Part shown: positions 43,501-53,687 of the stretch, in pieces
How positions within the stretch are numbered: position 1 is the first letter of the stretch
Layout of the letters: every line of letters begins with the position of its first letter
NCBI GenBank assembly: GCA_013368315.1
Contig: JAACJM010000018.1
Location: forward strand, 620,001 to 684,000
Origin: Tetrapyrgos nigripes
Taxonomy: Eukaryota; Basidiomycota; Agaricomycetes; Agaricales; Campanellaceae
Direction: 5' to 3'
DNA: 64,000 nucleotides
The notes under the pieces: generated by a model
The model's database searches: none
Told to the model about the DNA's origin: nothing
What the model saw: only the letters and a program-made list of their open reading frames with translations
Program-made: the position numbers and the translations under genes

Positions 43501-45394
43501 ACAAGCAAGCTGTGGCAGCATAAATGAAAAGTCGTCCTGAAAGGTCCAACAGCTGGTTGAGCTGATCTTCAGAAGGCCATCCCTGCTCAGAAATTGACTT
43601 TTCAGTCCGAATTTCTGCAAAGCGATGTTCTAGGAATATTTTGATGTCTTTGCGAACATAGTACTCCTCCACATCGTGAAGTCGACAACCAGGGTGCTTA
43701 TTCAAGGGGAACTGAATGCTTATCTCTGATGTTGGACGACTGGAAATGTAGAATTTGATGGGAAGGGAATGTGCATTTTTGATTAAAATGGACAGGATCC
43801 TGGAGATTTGTGACAGGTTCCTGCATTCATCAAGTCCATCACAGACAATTATGAGGAGTTTTTGGCCCATGGATGATTCTGCCCCTTGAGCAGGCTTCAA
43901 TATGAGCTTGTTGAACTGGGAGTGAAGTGCACTGCTTCCAGAGGCTTCCTCATCTTCCAGGCATTTCAGAAGTGCCGAGGAAAAAGCAAAAGAACAACGA
44001 GCAAGCTGATAAGCTATGGTAGGGAGAATACAGCTGTGATCTGCTGTTTCCTCTCCAGCACGAGAAGCAAAGAAGCTTGCACCGAGTATCCGCTTGTTCT
44101 GCAGCTGCTGGCAAAAGGAATAGGCAATTGTTGTTTTCCCAGTTCCTGCCATCCCATTCATCCAGTATACCCTCCGGTCTGAGTCATCCTCGGCCCATTT
44201 CATCAACCCACCCAATATGTCCTCGCGAGTCCCTGGAGTACAAGCAGTGCGGGGAGTATCTGTGACTGCATCAAATCTGGCTTTCTCTGTACGGCGTAGG
44301 TCACTGAAACGTTGACTCTAGTAGTAATACCCGTTAAACCAGCTATCCAACAGAAGAGAATGGACTCACCTTGAGAATCTCCAGTGTTTTGTCCTTTATC
44401 TCTTGAACCTCACCTCCAATCTTATCAAAATTCAATCTGGCATCCTTATCTTCTTCCAAAAGTGACATGATCTTTGTATTCAATTGTAGCCCTTTTTCTG
44501 TGCTTATGGCCGTCTGAATGCCCAGTTCCATCTTTAAAGTGTGTTTCAGAAGAGGACATATCCATGAAGGAATGGCACACACCACGAATATCAGGTAAGT
44601 ATCCCTTACAAATCCCTGCAGGTGTTGAATGGACTCAGCGTCTGCATGAGCATCAATGATCTCCCGCCACCATGGTTTGGCCATTTCGTTCCTCAATTTA
44701 TCAATATTCGTTTGTAGTGAGCTAAAATACATTCGTGAATAAAAGCAAGCGAGAAATTCAATAATGAATCTACCTTTGGAGAGACTTCATGCGAAGCTGA
44801 AGTCCATCTGATGAATTCGTCTTGAGACGTTCCAAGTTGTCTATAACAGACTGGAGTTCGGTCAAGAGGACCTCCCGACCCGATTTATTGTTTTTGATGC
44901 CCTATGGCAGAGATTAGTGAGTAATTGCATTAATTTCGAAGCGTAAGATCGCCTGCCTCAGTAATCGTAGCTACTTTGAGTAAGCCATCGGAAACTGCTT
45001 TTAGAGCACCTGTGGGCTCCAGATCCCCGACGGTACTGACTAACTCCAGGAGCGTCTTCATGCTTCTAAAGGTCTTGCTCTCGGTGAAGCGCGCCAAACG
45101 AGATTCTTCATCACGCCCATTGTTGCCTGGCAGATCCGGCAATGGTGTCTGGATCACAGAATCACCGATTTGGGGAGGAGGTAAAGGAGAAAGTCGACCA
45201 GAGCTGGTAAGGTATGACGGCGTAAGGGAGGAATTATGTACGGGAGGGTCTGGAGCTGACGTGGCAGCAGGTGAGATGGGAGAGCGACTGCGACTGCAGC
45301 TGAACCGATCTCGAAGCTTCTGATATTGTTTTTTCATAGGAATGAAATTTGGGAGAGGGGACGGTGAGGGGACGGTGAGGGGACGGATGTGCAC
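40532..45394 (-). CDS. NACHT-WD40 STAND protein (fungal NLR-like)
   Basis: Exons on the minus strand: 45394 to about 44950, about 44905-44774, 44721-44370, 44317-42773 and 42721-40532. The introns separating the last four exons (44722-44773, 44318-44369, 42722-42772) fit GT-AG and keep frame; the first junction is uncertain. The N-terminal about 300 residues are helical (SMKTLLELVSTVGDLEPTG, ELQSVIDNLERLKTN, FDKIGGEVQEIKDKT), consistent with a HeLo/MLKL-like membrane-acting bundle (inference). NACHT domain: Walker A GMAGTGKTT (about 44155-44129), Walker B LLIIVCDGLDE, and a winged-helix-like segment. The C-terminus has 14 WD40 repeats of 42 residues (about 42470-40725), nearly identical to each other, then a short tail (WIHHPFIGELDRIYLPF). 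Known relatives sense non-self and trigger cell death. No stops or frame breaks were seen, so it is probably intact. Confidence 0.88.
40725..42470 (-). repeat. 126-bp tandem repeat array encoding WD40 units
   Basis: Fourteen 126-bp units, in phase with the reading frame, each coding one 42-residue WD repeat (DGQRVVSGSxDKTIRIWNVE, then EEEKKLEGHSxxVxSVAFS). Units differ at only a few bases, clustered in the codons at the marked x positions, implying recent unit exchange with selection at those sites. Confidence 0.95.
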
Positions 45395-46851
45395 TGACAG
45401 AAGCCTCGATGCTGGATGTTGATGGTGAAGAGAGGGGGAGGTCAGCAGGCTGTTCTTACTATGAATAGATTGCTGAGTAGAATGAATTGGTCAGCTGGCC
45501 CTTGACTCGACTTCATGCAGACGCCACCGGTATTGAAGAAGCTCACTGAACTGGGAAAAGGTGCCACTGCTTCGCATGGCAAGATACGAGGCCCCCTTTC
45601 TGTTGAGTAGTGGCATTATTCAATCTATGATCTTGTATTCCTTGACAGATTGACATGTAAGTGTGCATTGAGTAGCGGTATTATTCAATCTATGACCTTG
45701 TATTCCTTGACAGATTGTACTGACATGCAGGTGTGCATTGAGTACATTATTGAACTTAAGGGGCCTCGTAATTTATGCTCAAAGTTACCCATCCCCACCC
45801 ATCTATAGAATCATCCCGTACAACCTCTGCTGAACGTCCTCCCCAAATCTAATCATCCTCTCTGACCTCACGACTCCCTCCTCAAAACATGCGAAGCTAC
45901 TCTTCTTCGACATCAAAATATCAAATCACGGTAGTCACGGAACAATCAGCCTCGTAAGGAACAAAGAGCTGTATGAGGCAGTGCTTGACAGTTGTCTCGG
46001 AAGATGACCAGCGCCACTGCATTACCGGTCACGACGACAGGATACATCAGAGCTATAAGTAGATTTCTCTCTCGAAGTCCAGTTGTGTGGAAAACTCTGT
46101 TAGAAAACATAGACTGCTATTTACAGCAACAGAAGCGGAGAATATGATCTCGTTGAAGTCTTTGACATCCCTCCCCAGCGTAACACGGTGCCCAGGGCCC
46201 GAATTCCGATATCTTTACTTTCCCCTCTGCCTCTTTCCAACCCTGCGTCGTTTCGGAAACACTTCCGACGTTGCAACGAGCTGCTGCTACTGGTACACGA
46301 CGAAAGTTGAAAAACCGAGGCTAAAACCGAGACTGCACACGAGAGATATTGACAAGCTAAGCACGGACAGCCACAGTGACACGACCCACGAGGACTCGTC
46401 TACAGAGAAGAGAGGCCAACACCGGTACCTTGAAAGGAGAAGTTATGCCGCACACCTTGTCAAACTGAATGCAGGGCGTCAAAGTACCCCTGACTGTCCA
46501 GGAACCTTGTTGCATCATCTGTCTCGTTGTCGGCTTCTTGAGCAACCTAAAAGAGGTCAAAAAGCGTCCAGAACGAACGACGAGCGTGACCTGGAAGCGT
46601 GGTGGGAGGAGGATATCATGTCGCAGCATAATGTATAATTGAAGCATGGCCGACAGAAGTTGGTCGTGTCTGAGAAATATATACGTCAGAAGGTGAAAAA
46701 TCTGTAAAAACGCAGTCAGTCAAAGAGCGAGTGAAGAGGGGATAAGCAATGATATACGTTGACAACCATCCAGAAATTGTCCTCGACCTCGCAAGCAACC
46801 AAAAACTCCCTCCTCTTCAGCCCATGGTCGTTATAAAGCTCGGATATGAGG
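45395..46851. other. Intergenic stretch upstream of the NLR gene
   Basis: Holds the short element at 45587-45768. A plus-strand 183-residue open frame (46087-46638) is Arg/Ser/Thr-rich, has counterparts in other frames and no recognised motif; I do not call it a gene. Confidence 0.35.
45587..45768. mobile_element. Short TA-flanked element with CGAGGCCCC ends (182 bp)
   Basis: Ends CGAGGCCCC and GGGGCCTCG flanked by TA (45585-45586, 45769-45770). The interior is mostly a direct duplication of about 72-78 bp (TTATTCAATCTATGA(T/C)CTTGTATTCC at about 45613 and 45682). The left flank (GCTTCGCATGGCAAGA) matches the outer arms of the 14998-16068 inverted repeat. TA duplication suggests the Tc1/mariner group, but no transposase is present. 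Confidence 0.75.
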
Positions 46852-47247
46852 CTACAATGCTACACACTTATATCGAGGACATGGTGTCGCCAACGCACAA
46901 CCACCCAGAACTCCACCAGGCCGCCAACCAACGAGTACACAGTTCCAGTAAACCCCGAAAACGATGCCTGAGAGGTACCCGTCCCATGCGAAACCAGTCG
47001 GTGCATATGTCTTGGTTTGGAGAGCTTCGTCCCAGAGAACGTCTGAAGGCGCTGGGGCAGTCGGAGACGCGTTCGCCGTCAATAACAACCTCGGAAATCG
47101 GTAGAGAAGGACCCATCCAAACGGTGGTGGATAAGATTCCAGAATAAAATCCCCAAGTACGTTGAGGATGTCACATATATCATAATCCTTGGCTAACGCT
47201 AACGAATTCGGAGTCCTTCCAATGCAGCCAAAAACGACTGGGTGCAC
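46852..47247 (-). CDS. Uncharacterised open frame, 131 residues
   Basis: Minus-strand frame with an amphipathic and hydrophobic pattern (LNVLGDFILESYPPPFGWVL, WDGYLSGIVFGVYWNCVLVG) that looks more protein-like than the overlapping plus-strand frame 46749-47147. No family recognised; ATG 47247 is arbitrary. It may be a fragment of a larger decayed gene. Confidence 0.25.
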   Translation of the reverse strand: MHPVVFGCIGRTPNSLALAKDYDICDILNVLGDFILESYPPPFGWVLLYRFPRLLLTANASPTAPAPSDVLWDEALQTKTYAPTGFAWDGYLSGIVFGVYWNCVLVGWRPGGVLGGCALATPCPRYKCVAL

Positions 47248-47319
47248 ATGTCTTTAAGGTTTGGTTCGAGCATCTTCCGATTGCATGAGCCTGGAAAGTA
47301 CATCAGCAAAACTGCAAAA

Positions 47320-47466
47320 GTGTAGCAGGGGTGTAGCGCTACACTTTTCGGCGACGCAGGAACACCCAAGTGTAGCTACTACACCCGCTGCTACACGGGC
47401 TTTCTCCAGGGACTTCGCCTCATCCACTACACCTCCTACACCCCTCCCTCTACATCCCGCTACACC
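47320..47466. repeat. Cluster of GTGTAG/CTACAC motifs (miniature element)
   Basis: About 147 bp containing roughly a dozen GTGTAG, GCTACAC or CTACACC words in both orientations. It begins GTGTAGCAGGGGTGTAGC and ends CCCGCTACACC. The inverted arrangement suggests a palindromic MITE. It interrupts no gene that I can see. Confidence 0.6.
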
Positions 47467-47712
47467 TTCCAGGCTACTATACGCTCATTTAAATCACTGT
47501 AAAACCATGAAATATATCGCATTGCGATGCTGTAGTATATACATTAACAAAGTATATACATAATAATCAAGGCATTAAGAAAAGAAAATACTGTATGTGT
47601 AGCATGAGGGTTCAGAATGTTTAAACTTGAAAGCTTTGACAATGACTGCAGAAGGAAGTCATTAAAAGTGACTCGAAGCCCAAGACGTGTAAGGAGACGC
47701 ACCTGAAAATGT

Positions 47713-50053
47713 TTACTCTAAGTCATCATCAGACATCGGCAGTGCCCCGACCTCCTCCACTACCTCAACTCCATCACCACTCGTGTCATTGGTTTCGTCA
47801 TCCAGCTCCTTGAGACTGAGACCCGCATTGTAGTCCTTGGCACGCGATACCAGTTCATCCCACTTCGGATCCTTAATTTTGGTAGTACTTTTGTGATATG
47901 CTTCGTAAATCTTCCTCCACTTGAGTCCGGTGAACGCGTCTTGCTTGATAAACTCGCCTGTCTTCCAGGCCTTGAGAGACCGGCGAACCTACACCGTTGG
48001 TTAGTAAGAAGGAAATTTGAAATTGTTAAATACTTGCCGCAGTTGCACAGTATGCAAGCATACCAACTGGCCTGCCATAATCCACGTCCGCACTGCGCGT
48101 GCGATGTACATGGTATGCAAAGAGTCGGACAATTAGGAAACCGTACCAAGAGCCAATAGGGCCATCCTGACCAGCACACATTTAGAGAAATGGTAATAGC
48201 ACTTTTTGAAAAGAAAAGAACGCACCTCAGCCCATGGATTCTCATACATGAAGGCACTGTCCTTCAGCAAATCTTGCACATATTCTGCCACTGGTCCTTG
48301 GCCTTAACTTCCTTCAGGAATTCTTCCTTCCACATCTTTTTGACTAATGAGTTCGCTCTCCTACCAACTAAGCTTCTGTGGTGGCGAATGGTGTTGTTTG
48401 GCTGGGAGAACAAGTCAAGAAAAGCCACGCTGTACTGATATTAAAATAGAGAGAGACGTACAACGTTGAGCACTGCCGGGTGCATTCTGCAAAATTGTTT
48501 CTTTTCATTGTCAAGATATGGATTGAGAGCTGGGAAGGTTTTGTTGAAAGCTTTAAAAATGACACCGTTGAGGTCGGAATGGGCGTTGGTACCAAATTGG
48601 TTGCTAAGGTCGCTGACCAGACGAGAACAGCACTGTTAACCTTCAACTTGAAAAGGGTTTTGTCCGAGTCGATAAGAGGAAGGTGATTAACTTTGTAGTC
48701 GGTCTTCTTCAACGCCTTCCCATGCTCCTTGCGGTCAACCTTGTCAGCGTTGACAGGTGTGAGTATGACATCCAGCTCTTTCTGTAACCACATGTCAGCA
48801 TTCAGTCACATGGGAGCTATTGTCATACCTTTTCCACATTGGGTTTCTTCCCTTTCTTCCCTCTCTTCACTGCCTCAAGGACTGCAGGAGGATCCTCAAC
48901 TTCAAGTTCCCGAATACTGTCCGCTTCCGTTTCAGCAGCAGCCTGCGACGATATAGTAGCAAATTGTTGTTTCTTGAATTTGCGCTGCCATTTGGGTACA
49001 AGACCTCCGATTTGGTCATTCTTAGACCGCTTCGTATCGACACTAGCACTGTAAGTTAGCACCAATAATAGAGGCGGGTCATACACTTACGGTTCATCCC
49101 CTACTGCAGATAACTTTCACTTGGTCTTTGGGATGGTAGCTTGGGGGTTGGGCAGTGCTGCTGAAGCTGGGGTGTTTTGAGATACAGGCATTGGTTTAGC
49201 TTTGGTAGGTGCAGGGACTTTTTGAGCCTGGGTATGTGTTGCCTGTCCTTCCCAATACTGTCAAGTTATTAATTGGTTAGTTCTGACGTTGATGCTGCCT
49301 CTAGAAATGTACCTTTGCAGCAAGTTTTCTACCTGAAGATTTAATCTTCTTCGCAGCCTTTTCTTTCACAACCATCTGGCGTATGTGGGCTTCCATATCT
49401 TCTTCAGTCTCTGACGCCTCATCATTGGATGCTATGTACTGGTCCGAGTCCTTCCCGCTGCCAGCTGATCCAGTTTCATCCTCATGAGCTGCCTCTGCGT
49501 CAACACCCATCTCATCAGAGTCCACCAACATCACTTCTGAAGGTGGTGTATCGTCCTCATTGTCCCACTCGTTGCCAAAGTCAGAGAGCGGTCCTTCAGA
49601 GTCTGTGCCCACAGTTGTGGCTGGTGGCACTTCTATGTCGGAGAAGTCCTCCATAGCTTCGTCTTGAAAGGCTTGGAGGGTCGGTGATTCAATAATGGGA
49701 GTGGGGATATGAGCAGGGGCTGGAGAAGGTTTCTTGCTGGGTTGAGGTAAGTCCTGCTGGGCCAGCTCAATGTCGGGATTGATTGAGTAAAGAAGCTCAT
49801 CTTTTTTAGCTTGGTCCTTCACCATGTCAACAACCATAACAGCTGCACTGCTCCGTTGTTGGTTTTTTGCCTCCTTTTTTGCCCTCTTCGCATTCTTTAG
49901 GGCGTCACTCTGCACATGTTTTTCCTTGGTTATCTGCTTCCTCTCCTCACGTGACATCTTGATCTCATTTATGGGAACAGGTACACAGGTGGTGGTAGAG
50001 GACGTTTTGGCTTTGAAGACATGGCTGGACAAGAGCTTCGTGGTTGTGGTCAC
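47713..50053 (-). CDS. DUF6532-like fungal protein
   Basis: Minus strand, several exons. The first about 250 residues (50053-49301) are disordered, with a basic coiled segment (SREERKQITKEKHVQ), Pro-rich linkers and an acidic stretch. Middle exons (about 49260-48440) include a basic KRSKNDQIGG segment and KLVNSA/FKLKVNSAVLVW. The C-terminal folded part reads GPVAEYVQDLLKDSAFMYENPWAE, GPIGSWYGFLIVRLFAYHVH, RSLKAWKTGEFIKQDAFTGLKW, ending in an acidic tail at stop 47713-47715. The LLKDS...P.. block followed by a late conserved region resembles DUF6532 proteins expanded in mushrooms, as far as I can recall. Introns include probable GC-AG donors (GCAAGT near 48036). No definite frame break. Function unknown. 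Confidence 0.55.
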
Positions 50054-51423
50054 AAAGCAGGGTCAATGTGCCAGCGGCACCAACTAGGAAAATTTTGTAG
50101 AAAGTTTGGGACTACTTAGTAAGCTGTTAGTGTTCTTGACTCTGGTCTTTCAACTTCTCAGATTAGGATCTGACTCGTCCTCATAGATGGCCATTCACAA
50201 CGTTTTGTGTCCATATCCCGAACTTGGTTGTCGGAAACGATTCTTCTGACAATCAGACTGTACAAACCACGTAAAGAAGAAACATTGGCTGGTCCTTCAC
50301 ACTCAACCCACTTCATCAGCTCAAACAACAATGCAATCACTTGAGCCAGAACAATTTGATGGCGCTCACTTCAATGATTCCCCTGGTCCATCTTTCAGCT
50401 CACAACGGTCATCTCCCAGTGTTGAGCCAGTGGACAATGTAGTGCACTGTGGGGACTGTACCCACACATATCATCCCTATCTTACAGGTATTTTTTTGCA
50501 CTTGATTAATTGACTAGCAGTCTAAAGTGTTTTATAGGGATCAAATGTGATGCAAATGGTACTCCTCTCCCTCCTGGTGCTCCACCTCCTCCTTTCCCAC
50601 CTATTGAGAATGTGTGGGCTCCATTTGAAGATGAGGTCCAGTTTCGGCTTTCTGACTTCCTATACCGCAAGGTAGAGATGTCCCAGAGTGATATTGACTA
50701 CCTCATGGAGTTATGGGTCCTCTCAGCTGCACGGTATGGTGGAGAATCCCCTTTCCAAGACCATGATGAAATGTACAAGGCCCTGGATAGGATACGTGTT
50801 GGCGGGGTTGCCTGGGAGTGTTTTGAGTCAGTGGTACCCGAAAGCTTGCCTGTAGACGCTCCTCAATGGCTTTGTCGATCATATCAAGTCTGGTATCGCA
50901 ACACTGATGCTGTTGTTAGCAATATGCTGGAAAACCCCGAATTTGCACAAGATTTCAATGTCAGTCCTTTGGTAGAGCGTGACACCAATGGCCACTGTCG
51001 CTGGTCGGACTTCATGTCTGGTAATTATGCCTTCAACCATTCTGTGAGTGTCTACTCTACTTTTTCTGGTGGTGGGGCTCATTTTATCTTTCTAGTCCCG
51101 CATCTTTGTGGAAACACCATCAACTGAAGGTTCTATGTACGTACCAATTATGCTCAGTAGTGATAAGACAACTGTGTCTGTTGCTACTGGGAATGTCAAA
51201 TATCATCCAGTCTATCTATCTATTAGTCTTGTCTTCTAGCTATAGGGCTGTGTAACGCGACTTTTCAGATGAGCTAATCAATGAGTTCCCACGCCTGCCT
51301 GGCAGCGTCGTCCGACTTCTTTGCCTTCTTACCTCCATGTTCTCAGCAAACGACTCTTCCTAAAACTGTTTAAGCCGTGCTGTGGACCCTTTTCTATAGT
51401 TTTCATGTCAAATCCATATCTCT

Positions 51424-53672
51424 GGCGTGATACTGATGGCTACAATATGCTTAAATCTATTGTCTCCCGCTGTATACTGCAATGGCCCAGCGGTTTGCAT
51501 GATTACCAAGTGCAGTACCTCCCTCTACTTCTTGATAAGGGCGATATCCTTCTTGTTACTGCGACAGGGGACAGAAAATCCACATTCTTCATTGTACCTA
51601 TCCTCGCTCACCTCAAAATTCGCTCACACCCGGACTTATACCTATCTCAATTTACCCACAATGTCAAGGAGCATCCCGTTGGCATTGTTATAACACCTAC
51701 AAAAGGTCTAGCAGCTAGTATAGTACGTGGTTATCTCACTTCATGATGGCTTACTCAATTTTCTCTCTCAAAGGTTGCGGAACTTGCTGAATTTGGATTG
51801 TCCGGCATCTCTCTCTGTCGAGAAACTATTGCGGACTTCAGACTTCAGGGAGTCGACTATGTCAAGCTCGTTTGTGCATGTCAGACTTGGCAGGTGATTC
51901 TCGTGGACCCGGAGCACCTCACTGAACCCGAGTGGCATCAGATCTTCCAGCATAAAACTTTCATCAGGAACTTGGTGTACTTCTGCATTGAAGAAGTGCA
52001 TCTCATCCATACCTGGGGAGTCGATTTTCGAATTGCCTTTTCATTCATTGGACGATTTGCTCGGAGCCATCTTCCCGAAACGGTACCAATTCTTGGGCTG
52101 TCGGCTACCTGTCCCCCTGGCCGTTCCACCAATGACATTTGTACATCCCTGGGCCTCAGACCGGGTGCCTTTACGCTTGTTTGGCGTTCCAACGAACGCA
52201 AGAACATCCAGCTTATTCTCGAGATCCAGAAGCGAGCCGGAAAGTCTCACAAGTATGCTCAGATTGCCGACTATATTCGCAGTGGTCGCAAGACCATCAT
52301 CCATGTTAATACCCTTCCTGATTGCTACGACATCTTCCTATTTCTGTGGAACCTTCTCCCCTCACATTGTGATAAATTGCGACGTATACGCATGTATCAT
52401 GCTCTCTGCACCGACACCTACAACCGAGAGACATTCCGACTTGTTGACGAAGACCCGTATCTACAGGTTGTCATTGCGACCATCAGATTTTCCAATGGCA
52501 TCAATAGGAAGAAGATTCTTGATAGTATCTCATGGGGATTTCCAAAATCCTTGGACTTGTTTCTGCAGCAAGTTGGCCGAGTAGTACGTGGTGACGATCC
52601 CGATGTGATTGGCAGGGGTATTGCAATTGTTTCGTCGAATTTGATCAAGAAAGTCAAGGAATATATACAGCGTAAGTGTCTCAATCCTTCGGTTCCTTTC
52701 CTCGAGTAATCTAAATCTAATCCTGACCGTTAAGTGTGAGATGACAATCCAAATGGTACCACCGCTACATCAACAAGGCGCTCGAAGGGTCAGAAGAAGA
52801 AAGGGATGGAGGATCCGGGAGTTATAGACGAAGGCACTGCCTTATATATTTCTGAGGAGTACTGCAAGACGGCATGTGTCAACCAATACTATGCGAATCC
52901 TGACACTTCAACATCCTTCCTCGATTGTCATGCAGCACATCGACCCGTGTATTGCAAGCCATGTGCAGTGCGGCATGATAAATACTACTCGTTCACTCTT
53001 CCTCCATATCCCAATGACTTTGTACTTCCTCCTGATTGGCTGCCGACTCCGCCATGGCCAAGAGCAAAATCAAAAAAAGCTCAGAAGTCCCATACCAACC
53101 TCGGGAAGAAGGAACGCGAAGACTTGCGCTGTTTCTTCCTTGACTTTCGCCGTGTTGTTTGGAAAGAAGCTGACCTCGACTCAAACATTGGACTTTGCTA
53201 CTATCCTGTGGCATGGTTTTTCCCCGATTCGTTGATTAACGAGATATTAGACAACTTCTTTCTTATCGACACACTGGATGCACTTGTTATCATACTCAAG
53301 TTGAAATCTTGGCATTTTACGGATCGGTATGGGTCTCACTTGTTTGAGCTATTAGAGGTTTGGAGGGAGCTACTGCGTTGGTGGAGAGGAGAAGTTCACA
53401 ATGGCAAGGGTAGGAAAGGTAAAAAATCTAATTCTTGTGATAACGAGTCTGGTGATCATACAGACGAAGATATGGAGTCCCCTGCTCAACCGTCAAGTCC
53501 TATCCCTATCAATCATTATACTTCCTGTCCAAATCAACCTGGCCCATCACGAGCACCGCGAGCACCACGAGCACCAAGGCAACCCCAGGAAAGTGTTGCT
53601 GCTGTAACTGCAACATACGGTCCAACTAGAACAACCGGCAGAGGTGAGTTACTTGTGCTCTTGATGAGTTGA
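51424..53672 (+). CDS. RecQ-type SF2 helicase of the 6.37-kb transposon
   Basis: The coding-like region starts about 51424 (LWRDTDGYNML); a true start upstream, perhaps ATG 51281 via an intron, is not settled. Order: QWPSGLHDYQ motif 0-like segment; Walker A ATGDRKS (51561-51581); TPTKG motif Ia; intron about 51724-51774; motif II IEEVHLIHTWG (51987-52019); SATCPPG motif III; then the second RecA lobe with HVNTLPDCYD and QQVGRVVRGDD (motif VI). After an intron near 52671 comes a Cys/His zinc-binding domain (CKTACVNQYY, C-x2-C at CKPC) and a Ser/Pro-rich tail ending at 53672. Two catalytic motifs deviate: Gly to Arg in Walker A and Asp to Glu in DEVH, so ATPase activity is doubtful. Belongs to the RecQ-like helicases multiplied in mushroom genomes. 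Confidence 0.8.
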
Positions 53673-53687
53673 TTTGTACTAACCTGA

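Noticed and set aside
46087..46638. 183-residue plus-strand frame
   Set aside because: Arg/Ser/Thr-rich with no recognisable domain; open frames exist on the opposite strand in the same place.
46749..47147. 132-residue plus-strand frame
   Set aside because: Antisense to a more protein-like minus-strand frame; composition suggests a shadow.
47255..47280. tRNA T-loop-like GGTTCGAGC
   Set aside because: No acceptor stem or anticodon arm around it.
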